The notes below the pieces were generated by a model. It did no database searches. It worked only from the letters and a program-made list of their open reading frames with translations, and had not been told where the DNA came from. The position numbers and the translations under genes are program-made. DNA of 64,000 bases from contig JAKLTH010000238.1 in NCBI GenBank assembly GCA_025175895.1, positions 5,766,001-5,830,000 of the forward strand. The letters are read 5' to 3'. Every line of letters starts with the position of its first letter. Position 1 is the first letter of the stretch. This DNA is from Wurfbainia villosa (Eukaryota; Streptophyta; Magnoliopsida; Zingiberales; Zingiberaceae). Shown piece after piece: positions 54,956-64,000 of this stretch.

Positions 54956-55145
54956 GGGGAGACTCGAGAAACCAAGAGAGGAGCGAGTCGGGAGTGGGGC
55001 GACTCGAGAAGGTAGAAGCGAAACGAGTCGGGAGTGGAGGAAACTAAGAAAACCAGGAGCGGAGCAAGTTGAGAGTGGGGTGACTCGGGAAATAAAAAAC
55101 GGAGCGAGTTAGGAGTGGGAGCAACTCAGGAAACCGAAAGAAGTT
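54956..55145 (+). repeat. GAGCGAGTCGGGAGTGGGG minisatellite
   Basis: Four imperfect units of about 45 bp (GAGTCGGGAGTGGGGCGACT, then AACCAAGAGAGGAGC). Related text GAGTTGGGAGTGGGG ends at 44482 on the far side of LTR E, so E inserted into this array. 55146-55352 holds no recognised feature. Confidence 0.65.
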
Positions 55146-55352
55146 ACAAAGCAGGAAACTACAAGGAACGAGGAGACGGAAACCTAAGGACCATAGAGGA
55201 GATTCCTCCTGACACCTGTCAGGTCTAGTCTCCTAATGACTTCACCCCACAATCACTCTCGAGCACATAGAAAACCAAGTGGAGATTCTCTACAGCGATT
55301 ATTCCCTCACAACCCAGCAAATGTGTTACCGATGAGTAACCAAGAGGGGTGA

Positions 55353-58300
55353 AGTGTCGGTACAATTGGTCTCAAGTCAAGGTTGACCGAATTGGGATCA
55401 AATTGAGTTTTGATATTTGACAATATAATTAGAGGTAAAGGATGGGATGAAGGAGATTGTTGGTGCAATCAATCTTAGATCAAGGTTGACCAAGCTTGAG
55501 TGGGACTCAAGTTGGAGTTGCATTTGAGTATGAGTGATTAATATAACTATGAGATGGTATAGAACATCCATAATTATATGGAGATGAACGAAAAGTCAAG
55601 TTGGTCAAAGTTGACCAGATACTTGATGAGTGGAGAAAGACAAGTCGGTCAAAGTTGATTGGACACTTGGTGTTGAAATGTCCAACTCGAAGTTGGCAAG
55701 GAAAATCTATGTCGGTCAAAGTTGATTGGACACTTCGTGTTAAAAAGTCCAACTGGAAGTTAGCAAGGGAAGTCCAGATTGGTCAAGGTTGACTACAGAC
55801 ACTTGGTACGAGGAGAAAAAAATCCAAGCAGGTCAAACAGGAATAGATGTTTGATGAAGTGAAGTCTCAGCAGATCACATGGTGACTGCGCTTGGCAAGT
55901 GAAGTCTTGGCAGGCCACGGGATGATTGTGTCTTGTTAGTGCAATTAGCCTAGGTCACGATTGACTAGACTCGAGTGAGACTCGAGAGAAGTCTAGGCTA
56001 AGGGTCTTGGCATGTGAATAGTGTTTTGATGTTAAATGGGTTTGCCCATTGTTTGACAATAGATTGATCATATGGTTGACATGGATTTGACCATATGAGG
56101 AGATAGCTTTATGGGGAGATTGTTAAAGCAATCGGCCTCAGGTCAAAGTTAACCTAGCTCGAGTAGGACTCGAGAGAAGTCGAAGTTTGGATACTTGGCA
56201 TGGAAAGTCCAAGTCGTGGGTACTTGGCATGAAAAGTCCAAGCATGGGTCTTGGCAATGGTAAAGTCCAAGTCATGAGCACTTGTCATGTGAAAGTCTAA
56301 GTCATGGGCACGTGACATGTGAATGTGCAAGTCATGGGTACTTGGCAATTGGAAAGTCCAAGAATGGTCTTGGAAATGAAAAGTTCAAGCATGGGTCTTG
56401 GCAATGGAAAGTCCAAGTCATTGATAATTGGCAAGGAAAGTCCAAAGGTATAGTCTTGGTGGCATAAGTCCAAGTGTGTAGTCTTAGCAACGTAAAGTCC
56501 AAGTGAACTTTGGCGGTGAAAGTCCAAGTATGGATGATTGACAATTGGAAAGTCCAAGGGTCTGATATTGGCGACATAAAGTCCAAGCATGTAATCTGGG
56601 CAGTATAAGTCCAAATGTACCTTGGCAAGGAACTTGGTTAGCATGACATAGCTGATGAAGATACTTAAAAGCTAGCGCAAGGATGAAAAATCATGGACTC
56701 GAAGGATCCAAGAGGCATAAGGCTAATAGAAGTGAGTTGAAGGTTTAGTTCTAGGCTAAGGGTGTTTATCAAGTATGAGAGGATCATACTTGAGGTTAAA
56801 CCTCATTGTTGAGATTTATCAGTCGACTAGTATATTGGACAATTGACTGACCGAGTATTTGACACTCGGGAGTCGAGTTAACTTAGAGAAGTTGACTGGG
56901 ATTATAACCGGTCGATTGGTCGTGTAGTTGACTTAGGCTCGACTGCTCGAGTTGTGCTCTGACAGTCGACTGTCATGTAGGGCAGTCGACTACCATGTAT
57001 GGGCAGTCGACTGCTTGGTAGGGAAGTCGATTAGCCGAAGTGGCCAAGGCATTAAAACCCTCAGTAGTCGACTTGGCAATCGACTAAGGGTTGTCAGTCG
57101 ACTGCCAGTATGGGCAGTCGACCAGTCTTGAAATGTCACAGCACAGAAGATCTGGTAGTCGACTGGGCAGTTGACTGGGGATTGATGGCAGTCGACTGCC
57201 AAGGTATCCGTTGGCTAGAATGTCAACGTGGATTAAGTCCATTGTGAGACAATGACACTGTAGGCAGTCGACTGGTGTCTTTTGACAGTCGACTATCAGA
57301 CGAAAATTTAGGTTGCACTGAGGTATAAAAGAAGCTCAACAGGGAGGATTTCGACAGCGATTTTTGGAGTGATTTTGAAGAGAAAGTGTTGTTGTATTCC
57401 AGACCTTCAAGAGCAATCCAAATCAACCAACAAGCAAAGAATCAAAGGTTCTTCTTGTAAAGTTTTATTTACTTATTGTTGTATTTGTTTCTTATTTTGG
57501 TTGTATCTTGTATTCTTATTGTTGTAAGACTTTGTAAGGGGTTTCTCCACCTCCGGTATTATATCTAGAATGAGAGATTTATTAGTGGTAGTGTGCATCA
57601 CTAGAGGTCGCTATTGAGCTCGCCCCGTGGAGTAGGAATCCTAGTTCCGAACCATGTTAAATCTTCTTGTTGTGCTTGTGTATTTATATTTGTATTTCAC
57701 TGTGCATTAACGTTTTGTAGACAAACACAACACGTTCGAGCATCGAAATGGAAAAGTGCTATTCACTCCCTCCCCCCCCCCCCTCCCTACCCTTAGTACA
57801 ATGTTCGATCCTCAACATGTATGCTAAGTAAAGTCCCGACAGATCTGGGAGATCATGTCTGGCAAGGGAAGTCCCGGCAGGTCACAGAGTGACTGTGCTT
57901 GGCAAGTGAAGACCCGATAGGTCTAGGAGACCGTACTTGACTAGGGAAGACCCCGCTGATCAGGGAGATTAAGCTTGAGAAGAGAAGTTCTAGTAGGTCA
58001 CAGTTAACCGGATATTAGGCAAGGGAGAATAGTCCTGGTAGGTTGAGGTCAATCGGATACCAGGTGAAGTGAGAGTTGGTTTGAAGCGAGGCTGAGATTG
58101 AGACATCAGTCGACTGGTAGGGTTTACCAATTGACTGGTAATAGTGCTAGAGCAAATGTTGAGTTTGGGACTCAACTGCCAACTCAACTGGTGGAGCAGT
58201 TGATTGATTGGGTTGATCAGTCGACTGATAGAATGAGTAGCGACTGGTGTCACTAGTTGAGCAACCATAGTGTTCAAAACTTGATTGACAACTCGACTAG

Positions 58301-59100
58301 CTAAGGCCAATCGACGGATGGATTAATCAGTTGACTGGTGACACTGTAGCAAAGCACAGAAAGATTTATAGTCGACTGACAATGAAACGCAGTCAACTGG
58401 TGTCGATTTAGCAAGGCGTAAAAGGATAGCAATTCACTTGACCAATCAACTTGGTTTAGTAGTCGACTGATGGATAATGATAGTTGATTGATGGGGTAGA
58501 ATCTAATATGGGCCATATCATTGGAGCATTAGATCACGCAATGGTCCATTGACCAATCGACGGGGGATTTTGGCAATCGACTGGGAGGCAGAAATTAGCT
58601 CAATGAAGACCCTATAAAAGAGGGTTTCAAGGTGATTTGAAGGTGTTGGTTCTTGGAGATTTTGAAAGAGATTTGCTGTTGCATTCCAGACCTTCCAAGC
58701 AGTTCCAAAGCAACCAATAAGTAAGCAAGCAAGTTTGCAATTATGTAAAAGTTTTTTACTTGTTCTTTCATTTGCTTTTATATTTCGTGTTTAGTTGTTC
58801 TTGTTGTAAGCTCTAGGTGTTGTAAGAGGTTTCTCCACCTCTGGAAGATTTCCAAGAAGGAGAAAGCGATAGTGGGACTATCGGTAGGAGCGAGGTTGTG
58901 GAGTAGAAACTGAGGGTTCCGAACCATGTAAAATCCAGTGTGTTATGTTTGTGCCTTGTCTTTTGTTTTGTTTATACATTATTTTCGTCGCATTAACATT
59001 TTGTAGACAAGCACACAAACACAAATCAAAGATCAAGATTTGAGGTCGCTATTCCCCCCCCCTCCTCCTCCTCCTCCTCTAGCACGCCAAGGTCCTAACA
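55353..59100 (+). repeat. LTR F, split by LTR G
   Basis: Pieces 55353-55933 and 57818-59100 form one plus-oriented LTR ending GGTCCTAACA. It starts TGTCGGTACAATTGGTC; 105 bp in, after AGGATGGGATGAAGGAGAT, a second start TGTTGGTGCAATCAATC occurs at 55458. It contains AAGTCC...GGCAAGG dyads, CAGTCGACTG-type words (58100-58580), a leader-like block and a (CTC)n run (59059-59079). No TSD found; it may be one LTR of a truncated element. Confidence 0.65.
55934..57817 (+). repeat. LTR G, solo, inside LTR F
   Basis: Starts TGTTAGTGCAATTAGCC and ends TCGATCCTCAACA. Flanks TGTCT (55929-55933) and TGTAT (57818-57822) match 4 of 5, supporting the outer start. A relic polypurine tract ATGGGGAGAT and a second start TGTTAAAGCAATCGG occur 187 bp inside, at 56121. 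Contains dense AAGTCCAAG...CTTGG dyads (56180-56640) and about a dozen CAGTCGACTG-type words (56815-57300). Confidence 0.75.
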
Positions 59101-59294
59101 CAAAAAACCTCGATGATGCTATATAAATGCAGATTATGGTAAAGAAAAGTTCTCTGGTATTTTTTGCTACCGAATACTTCCTACTTGCACATATCTCCAA
59201 TTTTTATCTTCATTCTTCTGTCTGACTTAAACATCGAAGTGTTGTAGTCGAAGCATCGATAGTTATTTGACTTGTATTATGTTTGACAAGATAC
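59101..59294. other. Short unassigned spacer between LTRs F and J
   Basis: AT-rich; no recognised feature apart from the GATAC TSD of LTR J at 59290-59294. Confidence 0.4.
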
Positions 59295-60319
59295 TCTCAG
59301 TGCAGGAGTACTAGATAATCGAACCTGAGTTTTGATAATGGCAAAGGTTCGAAGTAGTTATATTGTGATCTTATATTTGGTGTTAAGATTGCAGGATTAA
59401 GCAGGTATAAAGTACTATTGGATCTAATTAGGCAAAAGAAAGTCCAAATAAGGTTTGGTAAAGCTAAGCAAGGTAAGAACCTTGTGTGTGGAGTGGTAAG
59501 GTCACGTCCTCAAGTACAGGGACAACCTTAGCCGTCGGTCTGACTATTGGTTCTGGAGGAATATCAAAGTCAAGATCGGACAATCAAAGACTGTCGTTTC
59601 TACTCTATATACACTGGTGTATTACTATGTTAACTTTGTGATGCAGTAAAATAGCACCAAGAATAGTTCAGGTTAACTTCAGTCGATGGAAGGGACACTA
59701 GCCGACTGGACCAGGTCCAGTCGACTGAACCATGGTCCAGTCGACTAGAACAGGTTGAGATAAACTGTGACTCCATCGGATCTAGATCTGGATGAAGTTA
59801 GATGCTTAGAGTCGATTGGATCAGGTCCAGTCGACTGGAAAAACTTTATAAAAGTAATTTCGACCAAAAATCGTAGACGTGAATTCCTAAGTTGTTGTGT
59901 TATCATCTTGTGCATCCAATGCTGCTATGATTTTGCTACTCCAACCGTGTGCTTCACTTACATCATCTTGAGTCGGTATTGTTGAGTTTATTTTCATTAC
60001 TATCATTTGTACTTCAATTTTATAAGGAGTGGTAAGGTTGTTACCACCTCCTTAATCTTTTGTAAAAATTGTGTCTCTTACCTCCAATGAGGAAGAGACT
60101 TCTAGTGGATTGTCCATCGATAGCGATCAAGGATTGTTAGCCTTGGATTAGAGCCTCGTGGTTGTGAACCAAGTAAAAAACACATGCATTCTTATTTACT
60201 ATTTCTTTGTTTGTTTTTTGCTATGTTATTACTTTGATTTTACGAGTTTTATGACCAAAAAAGAAAAAGATTTTAAAAATGTTATTCACTCATCCTCTAG
60301 CGCTCTTTCTGATCCAACA
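59295..60319 (+). repeat. LTR J, solo (element D-related family)
   Basis: 1025 bp flanked by the perfect TSD GATAC (59290-59294 and 60320-60324). The start TCTCAGTGCAGGAGTAC aligns base for base with the start of LTR D (TGTTGGTGCAGTAGGCAC), and AACCTGAGTTTTGATAATGG matches D's hairpin arm region. It holds CCAGTCGACTGGA-type words (59680-59835) and ends CTGATCCAACA. No internal sequence adjoins. Confidence 0.82.
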
Positions 60320-60335
60320 GATACTACTATATATA

Positions 60336-60393
60336 TATACACCCTTATGTGTGCACCACTATGTGTGTGTGTGTATATATACACACACACACC
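60336..60393. repeat. TA/TG/CA microsatellite with a perfect palindrome
   Basis: TATATATATACACCC followed, after a short interval, by GTGTGTGTGTATATATACACACACAC, a perfect inverted repeat of about 26 bp. Confidence 0.85.
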
Positions 60394-60586
60394 ACATGAT
60401 TCGTGCATGGAAACAAGAATGCATAGTAACGTCCATCACGTACGAGCACCCATTTCTCATGCTCGAATAGGAAATGCACAGTAACTTCCCCGTCAAAGTT
60501 TCTCTCCATCCATGGCTGCTTGGCATTATCGCCGAGCGGGTGGATTTCGATCGGCATCAGAGTCCAACAGGATCATGGTTGAATTC

Positions 60587-62164
60587 TATTATGACCTATG
60601 TGCCTGCTAGAGGGGGGGGTGAATAGCGATTCGATGTTCTTGATGGAATTCGTTCGCATGCTTGCTATAAAAGTTAGTGTACGCAGCGGAAACAATAATG
60701 ATAAAACAAATACACAACACAAGCAATACACGAGATATAACGTGGTTCGGAACCTCAAGGTTCCTACTCCACGGGTTGGGCTCGTAAGAGCCTTAGCGAT
60801 GCAAACACACACCACTAATCCAATAAACTCCTTCTCGACAATAAGTCAGAGGTGAAAAAATCTCGTACAAAGATTACAATAGTAATACAACAAGAACACA
60901 AGCAAATATAATGGAATGCAAGTAAAGAAAACTTTACAAAGAGCTTTTAAATGCTTGCTTGTTTGGTTGCTTGAGCTGCACTTGGAGACCCTGAATTGCA
61001 CCAATAAATCGTTCCAAATTGCCTGAAGAAAACTTGGCCAAATCTCTCTCCACGAGCTGCTTTTATAACCTGCATTCGGGCTGAATTTTGCCTAGCAGTT
61101 GACTGATCGAGACCATCAGTCGACTGCTCCTGTAGCCGTTGTCTCACAACGGCCCGAGCCATGTTGGATAAGTTTCAACGGATATATCGTCGGTCGATTG
61201 ATCATATCCATCAGTCGACTGATCAAGTCATCACTCGACTGTCAAATCCTAACAGTCGACTCGGGAACTTTTTGTCCCTGAAAACCCAACCAGCAGTCGA
61301 TTGCTCGGGCCATCAATCGACTGCCCAATGCTGGTAGTCAACTGCTAGGCCCTAAACTGCAATCGAACACCAGTTGACTCACATCAGTCGACTACCCTTA
61401 ATATCAGTCGACTGATACACCTCAAACATGAGGTTTTAATCCAAGTATGATGCCCTCATACTTTCTAGACCATCCTTAGCCTAGACCTAAGCCTTTTAGT
61501 CATCTCCGTCAGCCTCACACCTATCAGATCCCTCCAAGTCATCCATGACTTGTTCATCCATACGCTAGCCTTCAGGTGCTTCCATCAGCTATTGTCATAC
61601 TAATGTAGTATACACCGCCAAGGCACATTGGGCTTATGCTGCCAAGACTACCGCTTGGACTTTACGTTGTCAACCATTGAACTATGCTGCCAAGACTCCA
61701 CCCTTGGACTTTACGCCGCCAATATCAACCCTTGAACTTCCCAAATGCCAAGTACCCATGACTTGGACTTTCACCGCCAAGACTACACCCTTGGACTTTC
61801 CATGCCAATCCAATGTTGGATTTTCCAAATGCCAAGACTCAAGCTTGGATTTTCTCTTGCCAAAATCCAAGCTTGGATTTTCTCTTGCCAAGATCCATAC
61901 TTGGACTTTCTATGTCAAGTACTCAAGACTTAGACTTTCCCATTGCCAAGTATCCCACTTGGACTTCTCCATCATATGGTCAACCCCAAGTCAACCATAT
62001 AGTTAAACAATGGTCAAATCATCGTCAAATAGTCAATCATGACCTTGGTCGATTGCACCAACAATCTCCCCAATACATTGTCAAACATCAATGTCAAACA
62101 TCAAAACACTACTCGAGTGAAACTCGAGTTCGGTCAATCATGATCTAGGCCAATTGCACTACCA
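60587..62164 (-). repeat. LTR I, solo
   Basis: 1578 bp flanked by the perfect TSD AATTC (60582-60586 and 62165-62169). The plus-strand start TATTATGACCTATGTGCCTG precedes CTAGAGGGGGGG by 20 nt, exactly as in B and D. It contains GTGTACGCAGCGGAAAC, GTTCGGAACC, CAGTCGACTG words (61090-61415) and CTTGGACTTT..GCCAAG dyads (61615-61965). A relic LTR end plus polypurine tract (GCACCAACAATCTCCCC) sits at 62055-62071, 101 bp inside the outer end. Confidence 0.82.
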
Positions 62165-62169
62165 AATTC

Positions 62170-63800
62170 CGACCGAATTGAGGTCGGAATTGACCGTGGC
62201 ACTGGCGACTGCAATTCAACCAGATTCTAGCCAGATTTTGATGGGAATTCAATCGCGATTCAGTCAGACTCTGGTGCCTATCGGACCGCGGCTGCATTCC
62301 AGTCAGAATCTGCCCATGGTTCGGTCGGCTGATAGGTTGGACTATGACGATGACCCCGATGGATTCAAAGGTTATGCTATAGTACTCATCAGATAAGATG
62401 ACACGGGTGGAACACTGTACATTTTTTATTTACTATATAATCCCATGAATTAAACGGTGATCAGACGGTGAAGTAAGCGCATATATATATATATTCGACC
62501 GCACTTTGAGCCATTTGATCTCCGTATAATTCACGGGATTGCACAGTAAATAGAAAAATGTACAATGCTCCCACCCCGTGACGTTCTTCTCCGATTAGTA
62601 CTATAGTCAACTTTTGAATCCGTCGGGGTCACCGTCGTTATCGCATTTCGATTGATCGGATCGCGACTGATTTTCAATCGGATTGCGATCAAAATTGACC
62701 ATGATTATGACCGCTAGCAGTTGCGACATTGGCGTTGCAATTTAGCGGGATTCCGATCATGGTCTGATCGACATCGGAGTCTGGTCAGACCACGGTCAGA
62801 TTCCAATCAAATTGTAGCTGAAATTCGATCGAATTTTGACCGCTAGCATCGTGGTCACTGTCGATCGCAATTTGGTCAGAATTTAGCTGCGATCCGGTTG
62901 GGATTGGAGTCTAGTGAAATCGTGATTATATTCTAGCCAAAATCCACCACAATTATTGCCAATTGTCGTGGCACTGACGACCATAATTCGTCGGATTCCG
63001 ATTGCGATCTGGTCGGAATCGAACTGCTCATTACAGCGATGTCGAGTGACCAAGGGGCAATGACAGTTCGATAGGAAAGAGTTACTGTGCACTCCCCATT
63101 ACTCATTCCATACGCAAAGACAAAAAATACACGATATTTTCCATCACTATCCATCACAAATGTGCATTTCTCACGTGGATCACTCGCTCGACGCCCGACC
63201 GAGCACTGTCGCCAAGCGGTCAGAATCCGACCGCGGGCTGATCAATGTCGGACAACGGTCAAAATCCAATTGCATTGCAGCTGCTAGCATTGCGGCCGTT
63301 AGCATCCACAATCGCGGTCATTTCCGACTAGAATCCGACCGTGATCTGGTCGGGACCGAAGTTCGATCGGATTACGGTCAAATTCCAACCGAAAAATACC
63401 ACGATTGAGGCGGCTAGCGACCACAGCGTTGGCAGCTGCAAATGCGGCTAGATTCCAATCGAATCCGACCGCGGTTCGATCGGGCTCCGATCCCTACTAG
63501 ATCGTGCCCGAATTTCAGTCCAAAACGGTCGCGATTATGACCGCCAACGACTGCAATGTTGGCGGCCACAATTTGACCAGATTCCGATCGGAATTCGATT
63601 GGAATCCAGCCGTGGTTCGACAGGAATCGAAGCTAGCCCAATCGGATCACGGTTGAATTCCAATCGGATTACGGCCAGAAACGATTGCAATTGTGGTTGC
63701 CAACGACCGCAGCACTGGCGACAGCAATTCGATCGAATTCCAACTAAAATCTTGTCAGAATTTGGTCGTGTTCGATCGGCCAATCAACTGGTTGCCAGTG
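62170..63800. repeat. Diverged CG-rich tandem repeat, monomer about 130 bp
   Basis: A recurring phrase of the type ACCGC(T/C)A(A/G)C(G)ACTGC...TTGGCG...GCAATT...GATTCCGATCGGAATTCGAT appears near 62196, 62708, 62840, 62955, 63280, 63408, 63536 and 63693. Spacings are mostly 115-157 bp where copies are adjacent. No coding meaning; open frames here are by-products. Interrupted by 62340-62643 and by 63060-63180. Confidence 0.6.
62340..62643. repeat. Long hairpin (arms about 130 bp) within the tandem repeat
   Basis: The left arm (GACGATGACCCCGATGGATT, CTATAGTACTCATC, GACACGGGTGGAACACTGTA, TTTATTTACT, AATCCCATGAATTAAACGG) is complementary in order to the right arm ending GGGGTCACCGTCGTT, with a short TA-rich centre near 62495. 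It could be a MITE or a source of double-stranded RNA; no certain TSD. Confidence 0.65.
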
Positions 63801-64000
63801 ACGAAGAAGAAGACGGTGAAATCATTGTGTATTTTCCATTACTCTGCACCTCCATTCGATCGAACGATGAAGAACAAGTTGTGCGCGAGTCACGCACAGA
63901 TTGTCGCGCATCGTATCAAAACTATATATATATTGCAAATACAACGTAAATAATATTTTTGAGTAAAAAATTAATATTTAAAATTATTCAAGTATAAATA
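63801..64000. other. Window end, no feature
   Basis: AT-rich end. TTTTCCATTACTCTGCAC (about 63833) recalls words near 63090 and 60475 (CAGTAAC and its complement), suggesting further scattered copies of the same element. Confidence 0.35.

Noticed and set aside
55353..59100. LTR F as the 5' LTR of a complete element
   Set aside because: No primer binding site follows 59100 and no gag or pol lies downstream; the TSD could not be matched.
60541..60555. Primer binding site of a further element (GGCATCAGAGTCC)
   Set aside because: Orientation is opposite to LTR I and no plus-strand LTR end lies directly upstream; likely chance or an old relic.
62154..63953. Frames of 60-116 codons in the last 2 kb
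   Set aside because: They run through a tandem CG-rich repeat in several phases and lack any consistent protein across repeat units.

Overview
The window is a transposon-dominated stretch of a plant nuclear genome. The evidence is LTR retrotransposons primed by initiator-methionine tRNA (TGGTATCAGAG), 5-bp target-site duplications (TSDs), and one intron-containing cytochrome P450. The very GC-rich first exon of the P450 inside AT-rich DNA points to a monocot, possibly commelinid; the species cannot be named from sequence alone. I see no rRNA, tRNA, CRISPR or prokaryotic feature. The only host gene I can support is the P450 (39504-41189).

Layout. (1) 1-9630: plus-strand SIRE-like Ty1/copia element A, cut by the window start, with an intact gag, a broken pol and a third ORF of the kind SIRE elements carry after pol. 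(2) 9631-13186: AT-rich intergenic DNA. (3) 13187-38970: an old palindromic host locus (inverted arms, a 297-bp satellite, dyad minisatellites) split by two minus-strand LTR elements. B (13697-31096, TSD AAATC) and C (32888-38437, TSD ATAGG) encode only gag. B's 5' LTR is itself split by a Tekay-like Ty3/gypsy chromovirus (19135-29765, TSD CCACT). (4) 39010-41189: a repeated upstream block and the P450. (5) 41190-44480: a GC-rich tract, a (TA)38 run and AT-rich DNA. (6) 44485-62164: clustered LTRs: E (split by the nearly full-length copia element D, 44580-53438, TSD TTAGT), F (split by G), J (TSD GATAC) and I (TSD AATTC). (7) 62165-64000: a diverged roughly 130-bp CG-rich tandem repeat with an embedded long hairpin.

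How it works together. A and D carry the enzymatic genes; B and C keep LTRs, primer site, polypurine tract and gag and would depend on such partners. The copia-like families share LTR design: TGTTGG...CA ends, CAGTCGACTG palindromes and arrays of short dyads.

Most interesting observations: (a) an inverted repeat spanning the internal-DNA/3'-LTR junction in A, B, C and D, whose arms differ between families but stay complementary; (b) LTRs (B, F, G, I) whose U3 starts with a second LTR start separated by a relic polypurine tract; (c) a likely spliced third ORF with a host-gene-like leader in A; (d) premature stops and LTR differences dominated by C-to-T changes, partly in CHG context; (e) differences between sister LTRs concentrated in CGATCG/CCG/CAG patches, which may be biological or an assembly artefact. 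All coordinates and alignments were done by eye.
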